From Selenomonas sp. (GTDB taxonomy: Bacteria > Bacillota > Negativicutes > Selenomonadales > Selenomonadaceae), in the NCBI GenBank assembly GCA_015265235.1, contig JABZYJ010000014.1, forward strand, positions 1 through 25,101: a stretch of DNA of 25,101 bases, written 5' to 3'. The notes under the pieces are model-generated. The model was not told the origin of the DNA. It ran no database searches and worked only from the letters and a program-made list of their open reading frames with translations. This document shows, piece by piece, positions 1 to 7,999 of this stretch (positions within the stretch are counted from its first letter, which is position 1; every line of letters begins with the position of its first letter). The position numbers and the translations under genes were made by a program.

Positions 1-169
1 CATGTGTGCTCCACGCAAACGCCTCGTTACGCAAGTGATCGTGTGCTTATCTGCCTAAATACCTGCGGACTTCTTAAACGCGCTGCGCTTGAACGAAAGA
101 AATCCGCAGGGGGCAGAACGCCCACTTTACTCACTTGCTTCACTAGGGTTTGCTTTGGAGCAACGCATG
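1..169. repeat. Long nested palindromic element, copy 1 (larger form)
   Basis: This is an imperfect palindrome built of nested arms. TGCTCC (7-12) pairs with GGAGCA (157-162), GCAAAC (15-20) with GTTTGC (148-153), and GCAAGTG (31-37) with CACTTGC (132-138). The centre has its own arms: TCTGCC (50-55) with GGCAGA (111-116), and CTGCGGACTTCTT (63-75) with AAGAAATCCGCAG (97-109, one mismatch). CATG at 1-4 and 166-169 suggests the outer stem continues beyond the left edge of the window. A shorter relative lies at 8654-8741. No protein is encoded; the 61-codon frame through it is incidental. It could be a MITE-like element or a structured RNA, and the sequence does not decide between them. Confidence 0.7.
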
Positions 170-176
170 GCGTTGC
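160..176. repeat. Small perfect hairpin GCAACGC-atg-GCGTTGC
   Basis: A 7-bp perfect inverted repeat with a 3-base loop overlaps the right arm of the large palindrome. It has no T-run, so it is not a terminator by itself. Confidence 0.5.
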
Positions 177-188
177 TGCGTTGATCTA

Positions 189-231
189 AAAAGGCTGTCG
201 CACGAAGAATTATCTTCGGCAACAGCCTTTT
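189..231. terminator. Bidirectional intrinsic terminator
   Basis: AAAAGGCTGT (189-198) pairs with ACAGCCTTTT (222-231). Inside it CGAAG (203-207) pairs with CTTCG (214-218). T-runs occur on both strands. It lies 12 bases beyond the stop of the minus-strand acyltransferase gene and is likely its terminator. Its core resembles the terminators at 13332 and 16706. Confidence 0.8.
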
Positions 232-242
232 GTGTTATCAAT

Positions 243-1379
243 TTACTTTTTCGGTTCCAGCCCGATCGTTAGCTCATTTACGATTGGTACGCTCTCGCCA
301 ATTCTCCGCACAACAATCGCACCTAGAAGTGTCAGCAGGAGTGTCGCCGCATACATGGCGAGGGCGAGGGGAGCGGTCAGTACGTGCCCGGTCCGATGGA
401 GGACGGCGAGCAGATAGGTGATCGCTATCGGGTGGGCGAGGTAGATGAAGTAGGAGTGCTTTCCGAGGATCTGGAACGCATGCCCCAGAGGATTCTCCGT
501 TCCCAGCCGCGTGAAGAACGCAAAGAGCGCGAGCGATGCACCGATCGTGTAGAAGATGCCGAGCGGTGAGAGCTGGTGCGCGGTGTAGATGCCCTCGAGC
601 GGGGTGTAGCCGTCCACGAGAAGCAGCTTGTAGTACCATGCGAGGAGGGCAAGGAGACTCAGGATGCCGAACGCGTAGAGCTGTCCCGTCCGGCGCAGCA
701 TCCACGTGCGGAATGCCTCCCAGTGGAGAGCGATATAGCCGCCGAGGAGGAAGATAAAGACGTAGTGCACGACCCAGTAGTTCAGGCGATAGAAGAGAAG
801 GGCGCGCCAGAGCGTCCCCTCGGGCAGTCCGTAGACGTAGAGATTGAATGCTGTATCGAAGCTCGACCAGTAGTCAAAGGCAATCTGGACGGCGAGGATG
901 CCCATGAGCAGTGGGAGCGTCATGCGGCGCAGGAGGATGCGCCAGAGCGGCATCAAGAGGTAGAACCAGATCAGAATGACCATGAAGTAGAGCTGATACT
1001 TTGCATTGCCGAAAAAGAGGATGCCCGGAATGGACAGAATCGGCGGAAATCCGACCCCGTAGTGCCATGCGTCGTGAAGAAGATAAAAGAGTGACCAAAC
1101 GAGGTAGGGAATGACGACAGCATGCGTGCGGCGCGTGAGAAAATCCCGATAGGAAAATGGGGAGGACGGGGATTTTCCGTAGAACAGACCGAATGCCGAG
1201 ATAAAGAAAAAAATCGGCACGGCGAAGCGCGTACCGATATCAAACAGAGCCACGAGGTGGATGTTTGGTGATGGATTGGCAAGATACTCCGCGCCGATAT
1301 GGATGCCGATCACACCCATCATGGAGATGCCGCGAATCGCCTCGACGGCGGATACGCGGGGACGCTTACTCGATGACAT
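243..1379 (-). CDS. Membrane acyltransferase, acyltransferase-3 family (OafA/YrhL-like)
   Basis: The 378-residue protein is strongly hydrophobic with about ten membrane segments, as expected for the acyltransferase-3 family (PF01757). These enzymes move acetyl or other acyl groups onto cell-surface sugars, lipids or peptidoglycan. The N-terminal family signature is visible: R16 in VEAIRG and H27 in GVIGIH, in the first membrane helix. A C-terminal GKHSYFIYLAHP segment is also typical. The substrate cannot be told from sequence. The ATG lies inside the last codons of the SIMPL-domain gene (14-base overlap) and no good ribosome site precedes it, so translation is probably coupled. The gene ends at the terminator at 189-231. 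Confidence 0.85.
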   Translation of the reverse strand: MSSSKRPRVSAVEAIRGISMMGVIGIHIGAEYLANPSPNIHLVALFDIGTRFAVPIFFFISAFGLFYGKSPSSPFSYRDFLTRRTHAVVIPYLVWSLFYLLHDAWHYGVGFPPILSIPGILFFGNAKYQLYFMVILIWFYLLMPLWRILLRRMTLPLLMGILAVQIAFDYWSSFDTAFNLYVYGLPEGTLWRALLFYRLNYWVVHYVFIFLLGGYIALHWEAFRTWMLRRTGQLYAFGILSLLALLAWYYKLLLVDGYTPLEGIYTAHQLSPLGIFYTIGASLALFAFFTRLGTENPLGHAFQILGKHSYFIYLAHPIAITYLLAVLHRTGHVLTAPLALAMYAATLLLTLLGAIVVRRIGESVPIVNELTIGLEPKK

Positions 1380-2106
1380 AGGTCACGTTGGCGGTAGCAG
1401 CGACCGAGAGCTCGCCCGGCGCGATCGGCGTTGCTGCGGCTGATGCGCCCTTTGCCATCATCATCGGCATGTAGTTCTCGTAGCGCGGCATGTCTGCCTG
1501 TGTGTCGGCGTAGACGTTCGCGATGCGGACGAGGCGGACGCCGAGTGCATTAGCGACGGCCTGTGCCTTCTCCTTTGCACTGCGCACCGCATCCGTGAGC
1601 GCCTCGTTCTTGGCGGCGCTCGTGTCGCTCGCCGTGAAGTTCAGTGAGTCGATGCGGTTCGCTCCGTTTGCGAGTGCCGCGTCGATGATCTTGCCGACGT
1701 TGTTGAGGTTGCGCACCGTGATGACGACGGAGTTCTGTGCCGTATAGCCGATGACCTCGTTGCGGCTGCTGTCGCGCATATCGTAGCGCTGCGAAAAGTC
1801 ATAGTGTACGGTCTGGATGTCGCGGTCGGCGACACCGAGTGCGCGGACCGCGTTGTGGACGCGCGCCGTCTGTGCGGCGTTCTCCGCATGCGTGCGTGCG
1901 GCATCCGCCTCCTCTGTGACGACGCCGACGGTGATCTCCGCCGTATCGGGGGCGACGTAGGCGATGCCCGTTCCCCCGATCGTGATGGTCGCAGGTGCAG
2001 CTGCGGGGGCAGCGGGCTCGGCTGCGGATGCCGCTCCCATCGGCAGGGCAAGTGCAAGAGCGAGCACGGACGTGCGGGCGAGCGATGTAAATGAAATACG
2101 TTTCAT
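1366..2106 (-). CDS. SIMPL-domain (DUF541) secreted or periplasmic protein
   Basis: The 246-residue protein has a signal peptide: MKRISF, a hydrophobic run (SVLALALALPMG) and an AASAAE cleavage region, followed by an Ala/Pro-rich linker. The rest is a SIMPL domain (PF04402, E. coli YggE/B. subtilis YxeI type), recognised from TITIGGTGIAYVAPDTAEITVGV near the start and a repetitive Ala-rich middle. Molecular function in the family is poorly defined; YggE is tied to oxidative-stress tolerance. The frame is open to 2145, but the promoter -10 covers 2145-2150. The AAGGAG site before ATGATG at 2109/2106 fixes the start; I chose the second ATG (7-base spacing). It is first in an operon with the acyltransferase. 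Confidence 0.85.
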   Translation of the reverse strand: MKRISFTSLARTSVLALALALPMGAASAAEPAAPAAAPATITIGGTGIAYVAPDTAEITVGVVTEEADAARTHAENAAQTARVHNAVRALGVADRDIQTVHYDFSQRYDMRDSSRNEVIGYTAQNSVVITVRNLNNVGKIIDAALANGANRIDSLNFTASDTSAAKNEALTDAVRSAKEKAQAVANALGVRLVRIANVYADTQADMPRYENYMPMMMAKGASAAATPIAPGELSVAATANVTYVIE

Positions 2107-2144
2107 CATGAGACTCCTTAAAGACCGTTTCAAAAATCTCCTCA

Positions 2145-2173
2145 AGTATACCGAAAAAAAAGATGGATTGCAA
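2145..2173 (-). promoter_or_regulatory. Promoter of the SIMPL-acyltransferase operon
   Basis: On the minus strand, TTGCAA (2168-2173), a 17-base spacer and TATACT (2145-2150) match the sigma-70/SigA consensus well. The predicted transcript starts just before the chosen start codon. Confidence 0.75.
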
Positions 2174-2215
2174 ATGGGGAATCATTTTATGCAGTGAAGA
2201 TACAAGCAGATAATA

Positions 2216-2244
2216 TTGCGATTGTATAGTGGATTTGCTAGAAT
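2216..2244 (+). promoter_or_regulatory. Promoter of the GT4 gene
   Basis: TTGCGA (2216-2221), 17 bases and TAGAAT (2239-2244) lie 42 bases before the ATG of the glycosyltransferase gene. Confidence 0.55.
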
Positions 2245-2285
2245 TGATTACAGACGAAAGACAACAAATGAAATGAGAGGACTAT

Positions 2286-3485
2286 ATGCGAATCCTGCTT
2301 GCGAATTTTTCGAAAATGGTTGGGGATACTGGCGGTGCAGCGAAGGTCAATGTTGCGTTTGCAAACGAAATGGTGCGGCGCGGGCATGCGGTGACGACAG
2401 TCTATACAGACGACCGGGAGGGAGCTTTTTTTTATCCGCTCAACGAGCGTGTGACGGCGTACAATCTCCAGCATTTTCGCGGGACGCACTGCACATTCCC
2501 TACTGTACTCAAGATTAAACGAGAAGTTTTGCGCACATTCGGGCAAAAATATGGGCATTCGGTTAATAACGAATTTGTCGAAAAGCATCTGCATCCGCAG
2601 ATTCGGGAGATTCTCACGGAGTCACGGCCGGATATTATCATCTGTTTTCAAATCGCCTCCGCAAAGACGTTTCTATGCGATCTTAGAATCAAGACACCGG
2701 TGATCATCATGGCACATGGGGATACGAGAGACTATTTCTACAACTACCCCGATGATGAAGTGGCATCGCTCCGTCATGCTGCTGCCTGTCAGGCACTTCT
2801 CCCCGCATTTGCGGAACCAATTCGGGAATATGTCGCCGACTTTCCCGTGCAGGTCGAGGTCATTGGCAATGTTGTGCCACAGTATGAACAGCAGGCAGAT
2901 TTGGCGCGTGAAAAGGACGTTTATAAGGTGGTCTTCGTTGGTCGTCTCGTTCGCAAGATTAAGCAGCCACATTTGCTTGTTCAGGCATTTATACGCCTTG
3001 CGGCAGATTTTCCCCAATGGACGCTCGAATTCTGGGGGGCAGAAGATAAGAGATACTATCAGAAAACGTTACAGCAAATGGTTGAGAAGGCAGGGCTTTC
3101 TCAACGCATCCGCTTCTGCGGGACAACGAAGGATGTGCCGCGTGTTCTAGAGGGGGCGGATATCTGCGTTGCGCCGAGTGCCTATGAGGGGTTCAGCCTC
3201 GCGCATACCGAGGCGATGAGCATGGGCCTGCCGCTGATTGGCTATAAAAGTTGTGTATCGGTTGCGGAACTGATTGATGACGGTGTGAACGGGCTCCTCG
3301 CCGAGGATGGTGCAGAGGCTCTTTCCGAGAAAATGGCACTCTTGATGCGTGACCGCAACCTACGAACGAAGATGGGGGCTGCGGCGCGTAAATCCATGCG
3401 TGCCTATGCACCGGAGATTATATGGGGGCAGTGGGAAACCCTGATGGACGAGGTGATTAGCACACATTCGTCGGATCGAATATAA
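2286..3485 (+). CDS. GT4-family glycosyltransferase
   Basis: The 399-residue protein has a GT-B fold layout. The N-terminal acceptor half begins MRILLANFSKMVGDTGGAAKV with the glycine-rich loop near residues 13-17. The C-terminal donor half begins around residue 215 with VVFVGRLVRKIKQPHLL. The GT4 EX7E motif is intact (E301 and E309 in YEGFSLAHTEAM). Such enzymes add a sugar from a nucleotide-sugar donor to a surface glycan or lipid; donor and acceptor cannot be assigned. A GAGAGG site lies 5 bases before the ATG. It stands alone: divergent from the SIMPL gene and followed by a separate htpG promoter. Base composition is more AT-rich than its neighbours in the first two thirds, as often seen for surface-glycan genes. 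Confidence 0.85.
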   Translation: MRILLANFSKMVGDTGGAAKVNVAFANEMVRRGHAVTTVYTDDREGAFFYPLNERVTAYNLQHFRGTHCTFPTVLKIKREVLRTFGQKYGHSVNNEFVEKHLHPQIREILTESRPDIIICFQIASAKTFLCDLRIKTPVIIMAHGDTRDYFYNYPDDEVASLRHAAACQALLPAFAEPIREYVADFPVQVEVIGNVVPQYEQQADLAREKDVYKVVFVGRLVRKIKQPHLLVQAFIRLAADFPQWTLEFWGAEDKRYYQKTLQQMVEKAGLSQRIRFCGTTKDVPRVLEGADICVAPSAYEGFSLAHTEAMSMGLPLIGYKSCVSVAELIDDGVNGLLAEDGAEALSEKMALLMRDRNLRTKMGAAARKSMRAYAPEIIWGQWETLMDEVISTHSSDRI

Positions 3486-3488
3486 AAT

Positions 3489-3517
3489 TTGACTTTTTGT
3501 CATTTTTCGTGTACGAT
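3489..3517 (+). promoter_or_regulatory. Promoter of htpG
   Basis: TTGACT (3489-3494), a 17-base spacer and TACGAT (3512-3517) lie 34 bases before the htpG ATG. No CIRCE-type inverted repeat is seen, so the gene looks to have a housekeeping promoter. Confidence 0.7.
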
Positions 3518-3551
3518 AGGCGTAGTTTCATAGAAATAGGGGGAACGATAT

Positions 3552-5501
3552 ATGGCAAAAGAGACATTTGAGTTTCAGGCAGAGACCAAACAGCTCCTCG
3601 AGCTGATGATCCACTCGATCTATACAAATCGCGAGATTTTTCTGCGCGAGTTGATTTCAAACGCGTCGGATGCGATCGACAAGCTCCATTTTGAGAGCCT
3701 GACGAACCGCGACATCCTTGAGGGCAACGAGAACTATGAGATTTTCCTCGTTCCGGATAAGGACAGCAAGACGCTCACGATTTCCGATAACGGCATCGGC
3801 ATGTCGCGTGCAGAGGTTGTGGAGAACATCGGCACGATTGCAAAGTCGGGCACGAAGGCGTTCATGGAGCAGCTCGCGAAGGCGAAGGATGAGAGCGGCG
3901 GCGCACCGGACAAGGATCTGATCGGTCAGTTCGGCGTGGGCTTCTACTCCGCGTTCATGGTCGCGGAGCGCGTGACGATCGTGACGCGCCGTGCCGGTGA
4001 GACGCAGGCGACGCGCTGGGAGTCGGCGGGCGACGGCAGTTATACGATTGAGGATGCAGAGAAGGAGTCACGCGGCACGACGGTGACAATCCACCTCGCG
4101 AAGGAGTTCACGGAGGGCGAGACGGACTACACGGATACGTTCGTGCTTGAGAGTCTCGTAAAGAAGTACTCCGACTACGTGCGCTACCCGATCCGCATGA
4201 ACGTGACGACAGAGGAGATGCCGCGCGACGATGAGGGAAAAATCATCGAGGGTGCGGAGAAGATCAAGAAGACGGAGCTGCGCACGCTGAACTCAATGCA
4301 GCCGCTCTGGACGCGTGCGAAGTCGGAGATCAAACCCGAGGAGTACAACGATTTCTTCCGCGATCAGTTCCACGAGTGGGAAGCTCCGATGGAGATTTTC
4401 CACACGAAGGCGGAGGGCACGGTGGAGTATACGGCGCTCCTCGAGATCCCTGCCCGCGCACCGTTCAATCTCTATCAGGCGGACTATGAGCCGGGTATCC
4501 AGCTCTACTCGCGCCACGTCTTCATCATGGACAAGTGCAAGGATCTCCTGCCGGACTATCTGCGTTTTGTCAAGGGACTCGTGGACTCGCCCGATCTCTC
4601 ACTGAACATTTCGCGTGAGCTGCTCCAGCAGAGCCGTGAGCTGAAGACGATCGGCCGCGCACTGGAGAAGAACATCCTCAAGGCATTGGGCAAAAAGCTC
4701 GAAAAGAACCGCGAGGACTACGAAAAGTTCTGGGAGCAGTATGGCCGTGCACTGAAGATCGGCATCTACAACAGCATGTACTCCGGCCGCGATACGGTCG
4801 ACAAGCTGAAGGATCTCCTGCTTTTCCACAGCTCGAAGGACGGCGGTCTTGTCACGCTGAAGGAGTATGTTGCGCGGATGCCCGAGAGCCAGAAGAGCAT
4901 CTACTACGCGACGGCGAAGGATCAGGCGACGATTGAGCTGCTGCCGCAGATGGAGCAGCTGCGTGAGCGCGGTCTTGAGGTGCTCTTCCTGCTCGACCCC
5001 GTGGACGAGTTTGCCATTGAGACCGTGCGCGAGTACGAGGGGAAGAACTTCCACTCGATCAGCCGCGGCGACCTCGATCTCGGCGATGCGGAGAGCGAGG
5101 CAGCGAAGAAGGAGACGGCGGATCTCGCGAAGGCAAATGACGATCTCATCAAGGACGTGAAGGAGACACTCGGAGATAAGATTGCCGAGGTCAAGCTCTC
5201 GCAGCGCCTGCGCTCGAGTGCCGTCTGTCTCGTCGCGGATGAGGCGGGGCCGTCGCTCTCGATGGAGCAGACCTTTGCGGAGATGAACAATCCGATGTTC
5301 AAGGCGCGCCGCATTCTCGAGATCAATCCGCACCATGAGCTTTTCGCCAAGCTGCAGCAGGTACATGCGGCGGGCAAGGACAGCGAGGAGTTCAAGGACT
5401 ACTGTGACCTGCTCTACACGCAGGCGCTGCTCATCGAGGGGATTCTGCCCGAGAACCCCGTCGCCTTTGCGGCGAAGCTCGCCAAGATGATGGCGAAGTA
5501 A
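3552..5501 (+). CDS. htpG: Chaperone protein HtpG (Hsp90)
   Basis: The 649-residue protein is full length for bacterial Hsp90. The N-terminal GHKL ATPase domain shows E33 and N37 in LRELISNASDAIDKL, the DNGIGM motif (D79-M84) and the GQFGVGFYSAF loop (125-135). The middle domain carries the conserved SRELLQQSRELK stretch. The C-terminal dimerisation domain ends in KLAKMMAK, without the eukaryotic MEEVD tail. It is a cytosolic ATP-dependent dimeric chaperone for late folding and stress protection. A purine-rich AGGGGGAA site precedes the ATG, and its own promoter lies just upstream. The terC-like gene starts 9 bases after the stop and may be read from the same transcript. Confidence 0.98.
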   Translation: MAKETFEFQAETKQLLELMIHSIYTNREIFLRELISNASDAIDKLHFESLTNRDILEGNENYEIFLVPDKDSKTLTISDNGIGMSRAEVVENIGTIAKSGTKAFMEQLAKAKDESGGAPDKDLIGQFGVGFYSAFMVAERVTIVTRRAGETQATRWESAGDGSYTIEDAEKESRGTTVTIHLAKEFTEGETDYTDTFVLESLVKKYSDYVRYPIRMNVTTEEMPRDDEGKIIEGAEKIKKTELRTLNSMQPLWTRAKSEIKPEEYNDFFRDQFHEWEAPMEIFHTKAEGTVEYTALLEIPARAPFNLYQADYEPGIQLYSRHVFIMDKCKDLLPDYLRFVKGLVDSPDLSLNISRELLQQSRELKTIGRALEKNILKALGKKLEKNREDYEKFWEQYGRALKIGIYNSMYSGRDTVDKLKDLLLFHSSKDGGLVTLKEYVARMPESQKSIYYATAKDQATIELLPQMEQLRERGLEVLFLLDPVDEFAIETVREYEGKNFHSISRGDLDLGDAESEAAKKETADLAKANDDLIKDVKETLGDKIAEVKLSQRLRSSAVCLVADEAGPSLSMEQTFAEMNNPMFKARRILEINPHHELFAKLQQVHAAGKDSEEFKDYCDLLYTQALLIEGILPENPVAFAAKLAKMMAK

Positions 5502-5510
5502 GGAGGCCCC

Positions 5511-6182
5511 GTGGAAGTCGAACTCTTCTCGTCGCAGTTCTTTGTGGCGCTCTTTTCAATCATTGTGCTCGATCTTGTGCTCGCGGGCGACAATGCCGTC
5601 GTGATTGCGATGGCGTCCAACCGTCTGCCGGCACATCTCCGAAAGCGCGCCATCTACGTCGGGACGGCGGGCGCGATTGTCATTCGCCTCATCATGACGT
5701 TCTTTGCGGTGCAGCTGCTCTCCGTGCCGTATTTACAGGCACTCGGCGGACTCGTGCTGCTGCCGATCGCCGTGAAGCTCCTGCGTCCCTCCCACGGCGA
5801 GGAGCACGTGGAGGCAGCGGAGACGTTTGCGGGCGCGGTCAAAACGATCATCATTGCCGATGCGGCGATGGGGATTGACAACGTGATCGCGATTGCAGGC
5901 GCGTCGCACGGCGACTTCCTGCTCGTGGTGCTCGGGCTTCTCATCAGCGTTCCGATTGTCGTTGGCGGCAGCCAGCTCATCGGCAAGCTGATGGAGAAAT
6001 ATCCCGTGCTTGTTGTTCTCGGTGCAGCCATTCTGGGCTGGACAGGCGGGACGATGATCGTGCACGACCGCACGGTCGGCGTGATGATTTTGGAGGCGCT
6101 GCCGCAGGCGGCATACATCCTGCCGGCCGTTCTGGCAGCTGCTGTGTGCGGCGTCGGTGTGCGGATGCGGCGGAGAGGCTGA
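5511..6182 (+). CDS. TerC-family integral membrane protein (YjbE type)
   Basis: The 223-residue protein has about seven membrane helices. The two family motifs each carry a membrane-embedded acidic residue: VLAGDNAVVIAMAS near the N-terminus and ADAAMGIDNVIAIAGASHGD in the middle. TerC proteins (PF03741) are linked to metal ion export, notably manganese efflux at the Sec translocon in other Firmicutes; the ion here is not proven. It starts with GTG, set by AGGAGG four bases upstream. It lies 9 bases after htpG and its stop nearly touches the next ATG, so the three genes from htpG to the DhaM-like gene may be co-transcribed. Confidence 0.85.
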   Translation: MEVELFSSQFFVALFSIIVLDLVLAGDNAVVIAMASNRLPAHLRKRAIYVGTAGAIVIRLIMTFFAVQLLSVPYLQALGGLVLLPIAVKLLRPSHGEEHVEAAETFAGAVKTIIIADAAMGIDNVIAIAGASHGDFLLVVLGLLISVPIVVGGSQLIGKLMEKYPVLVVLGAAILGWTGGTMIVHDRTVGVMILEALPQAAYILPAVLAAAVCGVGVRMRRRG

Positions 6183-6183
6183 T

Positions 6184-6570
6184 ATGGTCGGACTTGTGAT
6201 TGTAACGCACAGTGCCGCGCTCGCGCATGGCGTTGCGGAGACGTGCCGCATGATGGCAAAGGATGCGCATATCGCAACGGCGGGCGGCATGGAAAATGGC
6301 GGTTTCGGGACGAGCTATGCACGGATTGCTGCGGCGATCGAGAGCGTCCACAGCGCGGATGGCGTTGTTGTGCTCGCGGACGGAGGCAGTTCTGTGCTGA
6401 CGGCGGAGACGATCATCGAGGAGATGCGCAGCAGCAGCGTGCGCATGGCGGACTGCCCCGTCGTTGAGGGCAGTGTGGTCGCTGCGATTGCCGCAGTCTG
6501 CGGCGCCGATCTCGATGAGGTCGTGCGCCGCGCCGAGGAGACACGCGGCGCGTGCAAGATTTACAATTGA
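6184..6570 (+). CDS. DhaM-like PTS phosphocarrier (EIIA-Man fold)
   Basis: The 128-residue protein matches the N-terminal EIIA domain of DhaM, the subunit that passes phosphate from HPr to the ADP cofactor of DhaL in PTS-driven dihydroxyacetone kinase. The start MVGLVIVTHSAALAHGV carries the phosphorylatable H9 at the family position, and GGFGTSYARI follows the family pattern. It contains only the EIIA domain, as in many Gram-positive DhaM proteins. No dhaK or dhaL is in the window, so its partner is unknown. The start is set by GGAGAGG upstream and the one-base gap after the TerC gene. Its stop codon sits inside the -35 box of the riboflavin promoter. Confidence 0.8.
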   Translation: MVGLVIVTHSAALAHGVAETCRMMAKDAHIATAGGMENGGFGTSYARIAAAIESVHSADGVVVLADGGSSVLTAETIIEEMRSSSVRMADCPVVEGSVVAAIAAVCGADLDEVVRRAEETRGACKIYN

Positions 6571-6595
6571 CAGTCCAAATACAGAATGATACAAT
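6567..6595 (+). promoter_or_regulatory. Promoter of the riboflavin operon
   Basis: A perfect -35 TTGACA (6567-6572), a 17-base spacer and TACAAT (6590-6595) are present. The -35 box overlaps the TGA stop of the preceding gene (6568-6570). The riboswitch begins about 15 bases further on. Confidence 0.85.
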
Positions 6596-6610
6596 AGCAT
6601 ACGTAATGAT

Positions 6611-6746
6611 GCTCTTTGAGGCGGGGTGAGAATCCCCACCGGCGGTACAGCCCGCAAGCTGCTTGTGAGAGCGGCATGATCCGGTGTGATTCCGGAGCCG
6701 ACAGTGAAGAAGGCAGATGCCTTCGCAGTCTGGATGAGAAAAGGCG
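6611..6746 (+). ncRNA. FMN riboswitch (RFN element)
   Basis: The conserved RFN core is easy to read: GGCGGGGTGAGAATCCCC, then CACCGGCGGTACAGCCCGC, a variable arm, GATCCGGTGTGATTCCGG with AGCCGACAGT, a GAAGGC/GCCTTC arm, and CAGTCTGGATGAGAA. This RNA binds FMN and shuts off riboflavin genes in cis. It stands between a consensus promoter and a terminator ahead of ribD, which is the classical transcription-attenuation layout of Firmicutes. Confidence 0.97.
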
Positions 6747-6804
6747 CGTCTATGATAGGAACACGGATAGGTATGTATCTGTGATTTCTTGGGACGATTT
6801 ATGT

Positions 6805-6837
6805 GCCGCCGGAGGAGTTTCTTCCGGCGGCTTTTTC
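6805..6837 (+). terminator. Attenuator terminator controlled by the FMN riboswitch
   Basis: GCCGCCGGA (6805-6813) pairs with TCCGGCGGC (6823-6831), followed by five T residues. It lies between the aptamer and ribD. By analogy with B. subtilis rib control, FMN binding should favour this hairpin; the alternative antiterminator pairing was not traced in detail. Confidence 0.9.
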
Positions 6838-6886
6838 TCTGTTATGATAAATTCCTCAAGAAGGTAGAGAACAGAATGGGATTACT

Positions 6887-7990
6887 ATGAACGAAACGGA
6901 CGAATCCTATATGCGCGAGGCTCTGCATCTGGCGGAGTTTGCGCGCGGGCGTACGTCGCCGAATCCGCTCGTGGGGGCACTCATCGTGCGCGATGGGACG
7001 GTCGTTGCGAGTGGTTGGCACCGTGCGGCGGGCGAGCCGCATGCGGAGGTTCATGCGCTCCGCATGGCGGGGGAGCTGGCACGCGGGGCGACGCTCTACG
7101 TGACGCTCGAGCCGTGTGCGCATCAGGGGCGGACGGGACCCTGTGCCAAGGCGGTGATCGCCGCAGGGATCACGCGCGTCGTGGTGGCGCTCCGTGACCC
7201 GAACCCGCTTGTCGCGGGGCGCGGAATCGCCATGCTCAAGGCGGCGGGCATCGAGGTCGTGACGGGCGTCTGCGCGGCGGAAGCGCGGCGGCAGAACGCA
7301 GCGTTTCTCACGTGGGTGACGACGAACCGTCAACTCGTCACGCTCAAGACAGCGATGACGCTCGACGGGAAGATCGCAAGCCATACGGGAGCGTCGCGCT
7401 GGATTACGGGCAAGGAGGCACGTCTGCGCGTGCATGAAATGCGCGATGCGAGCGACGCGATTCTCGTCGGCATTGGCACTGTGCTCGCGGATGACCCGAG
7501 CCTGACGACGCGCCTGCCGCATCGTGCGGGGAAGAATCCGCTGCGCGTCGTACTGGATTCGGCGGCGCGCACGCCGCATGATGCAAGACTGGTGACGGAC
7601 GGGGCGGCTCCGACGGTGATTGCCGTGAGTGAGCGTGCTGATCCGCGACGTGTGGACCGGCTCCGCGCATGCGGTGCAGAGGTGGTGACGCTTGGGGCGG
7701 AGCGCGTGGAGCTCCCGCGCGTGCTCGACTGGCTCGGCGCGCGTGACTGCACGTCCCTCCTCGTTGAGGGCGGCGCTGCGGTGAACTGGTCGTTTCTCTC
7801 AGGCGGCTATGTGGATCGGATCTGCGCCTTTATCGCCCCTATGCTGATGGGCGGTATGGAGGCACCGACGCCCATCGGGGGGGTGGGCTTTGATGCACCG
7901 CAGGCGGCACTGCACCTCCATGATATGCACGTCGAACCGGTCGGCGCAGATCTCCTCGTGACGGGCAGTCTGCGTACACCGGCGGAGTGA
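6887..7990 (+). CDS. ribD: Bifunctional riboflavin deaminase/reductase RibD
   Basis: The 367-residue protein carries out two steps after GTP cyclohydrolase II: deamination of the diaminopyrimidine and NADPH-dependent reduction of its ribose. The N-terminal deaminase (about 1-145) has the zinc site H52-A-E54 with C77 and C86 in PCAHQGRTGPC. The C-terminal reductase (about 150-367) starts with LKTAMTLDGKIASHTGASRWITG and has LLVEGGAAVNWSFL near the end. This is the normal length for the fused form. Only a weak ribosome site precedes the ATG, and no in-frame start exists upstream. It is the first gene after the riboswitch. Confidence 0.97.
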   Translation: MNETDESYMREALHLAEFARGRTSPNPLVGALIVRDGTVVASGWHRAAGEPHAEVHALRMAGELARGATLYVTLEPCAHQGRTGPCAKAVIAAGITRVVVALRDPNPLVAGRGIAMLKAAGIEVVTGVCAAEARRQNAAFLTWVTTNRQLVTLKTAMTLDGKIASHTGASRWITGKEARLRVHEMRDASDAILVGIGTVLADDPSLTTRLPHRAGKNPLRVVLDSAARTPHDARLVTDGAAPTVIAVSERADPRRVDRLRACGAEVVTLGAERVELPRVLDWLGARDCTSLLVEGGAAVNWSFLSGGYVDRICAFIAPMLMGGMEAPTPIGGVGFDAPQAALHLHDMHVEPVGADLLVTGSLRTPAE

Positions 7991-7999
7991 GGTGAGGAT

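Noticed and set aside
4..189. 61-codon open frame on the plus strand
   Set aside because: It runs through the nested palindrome, has no ribosome site and resembles no protein.
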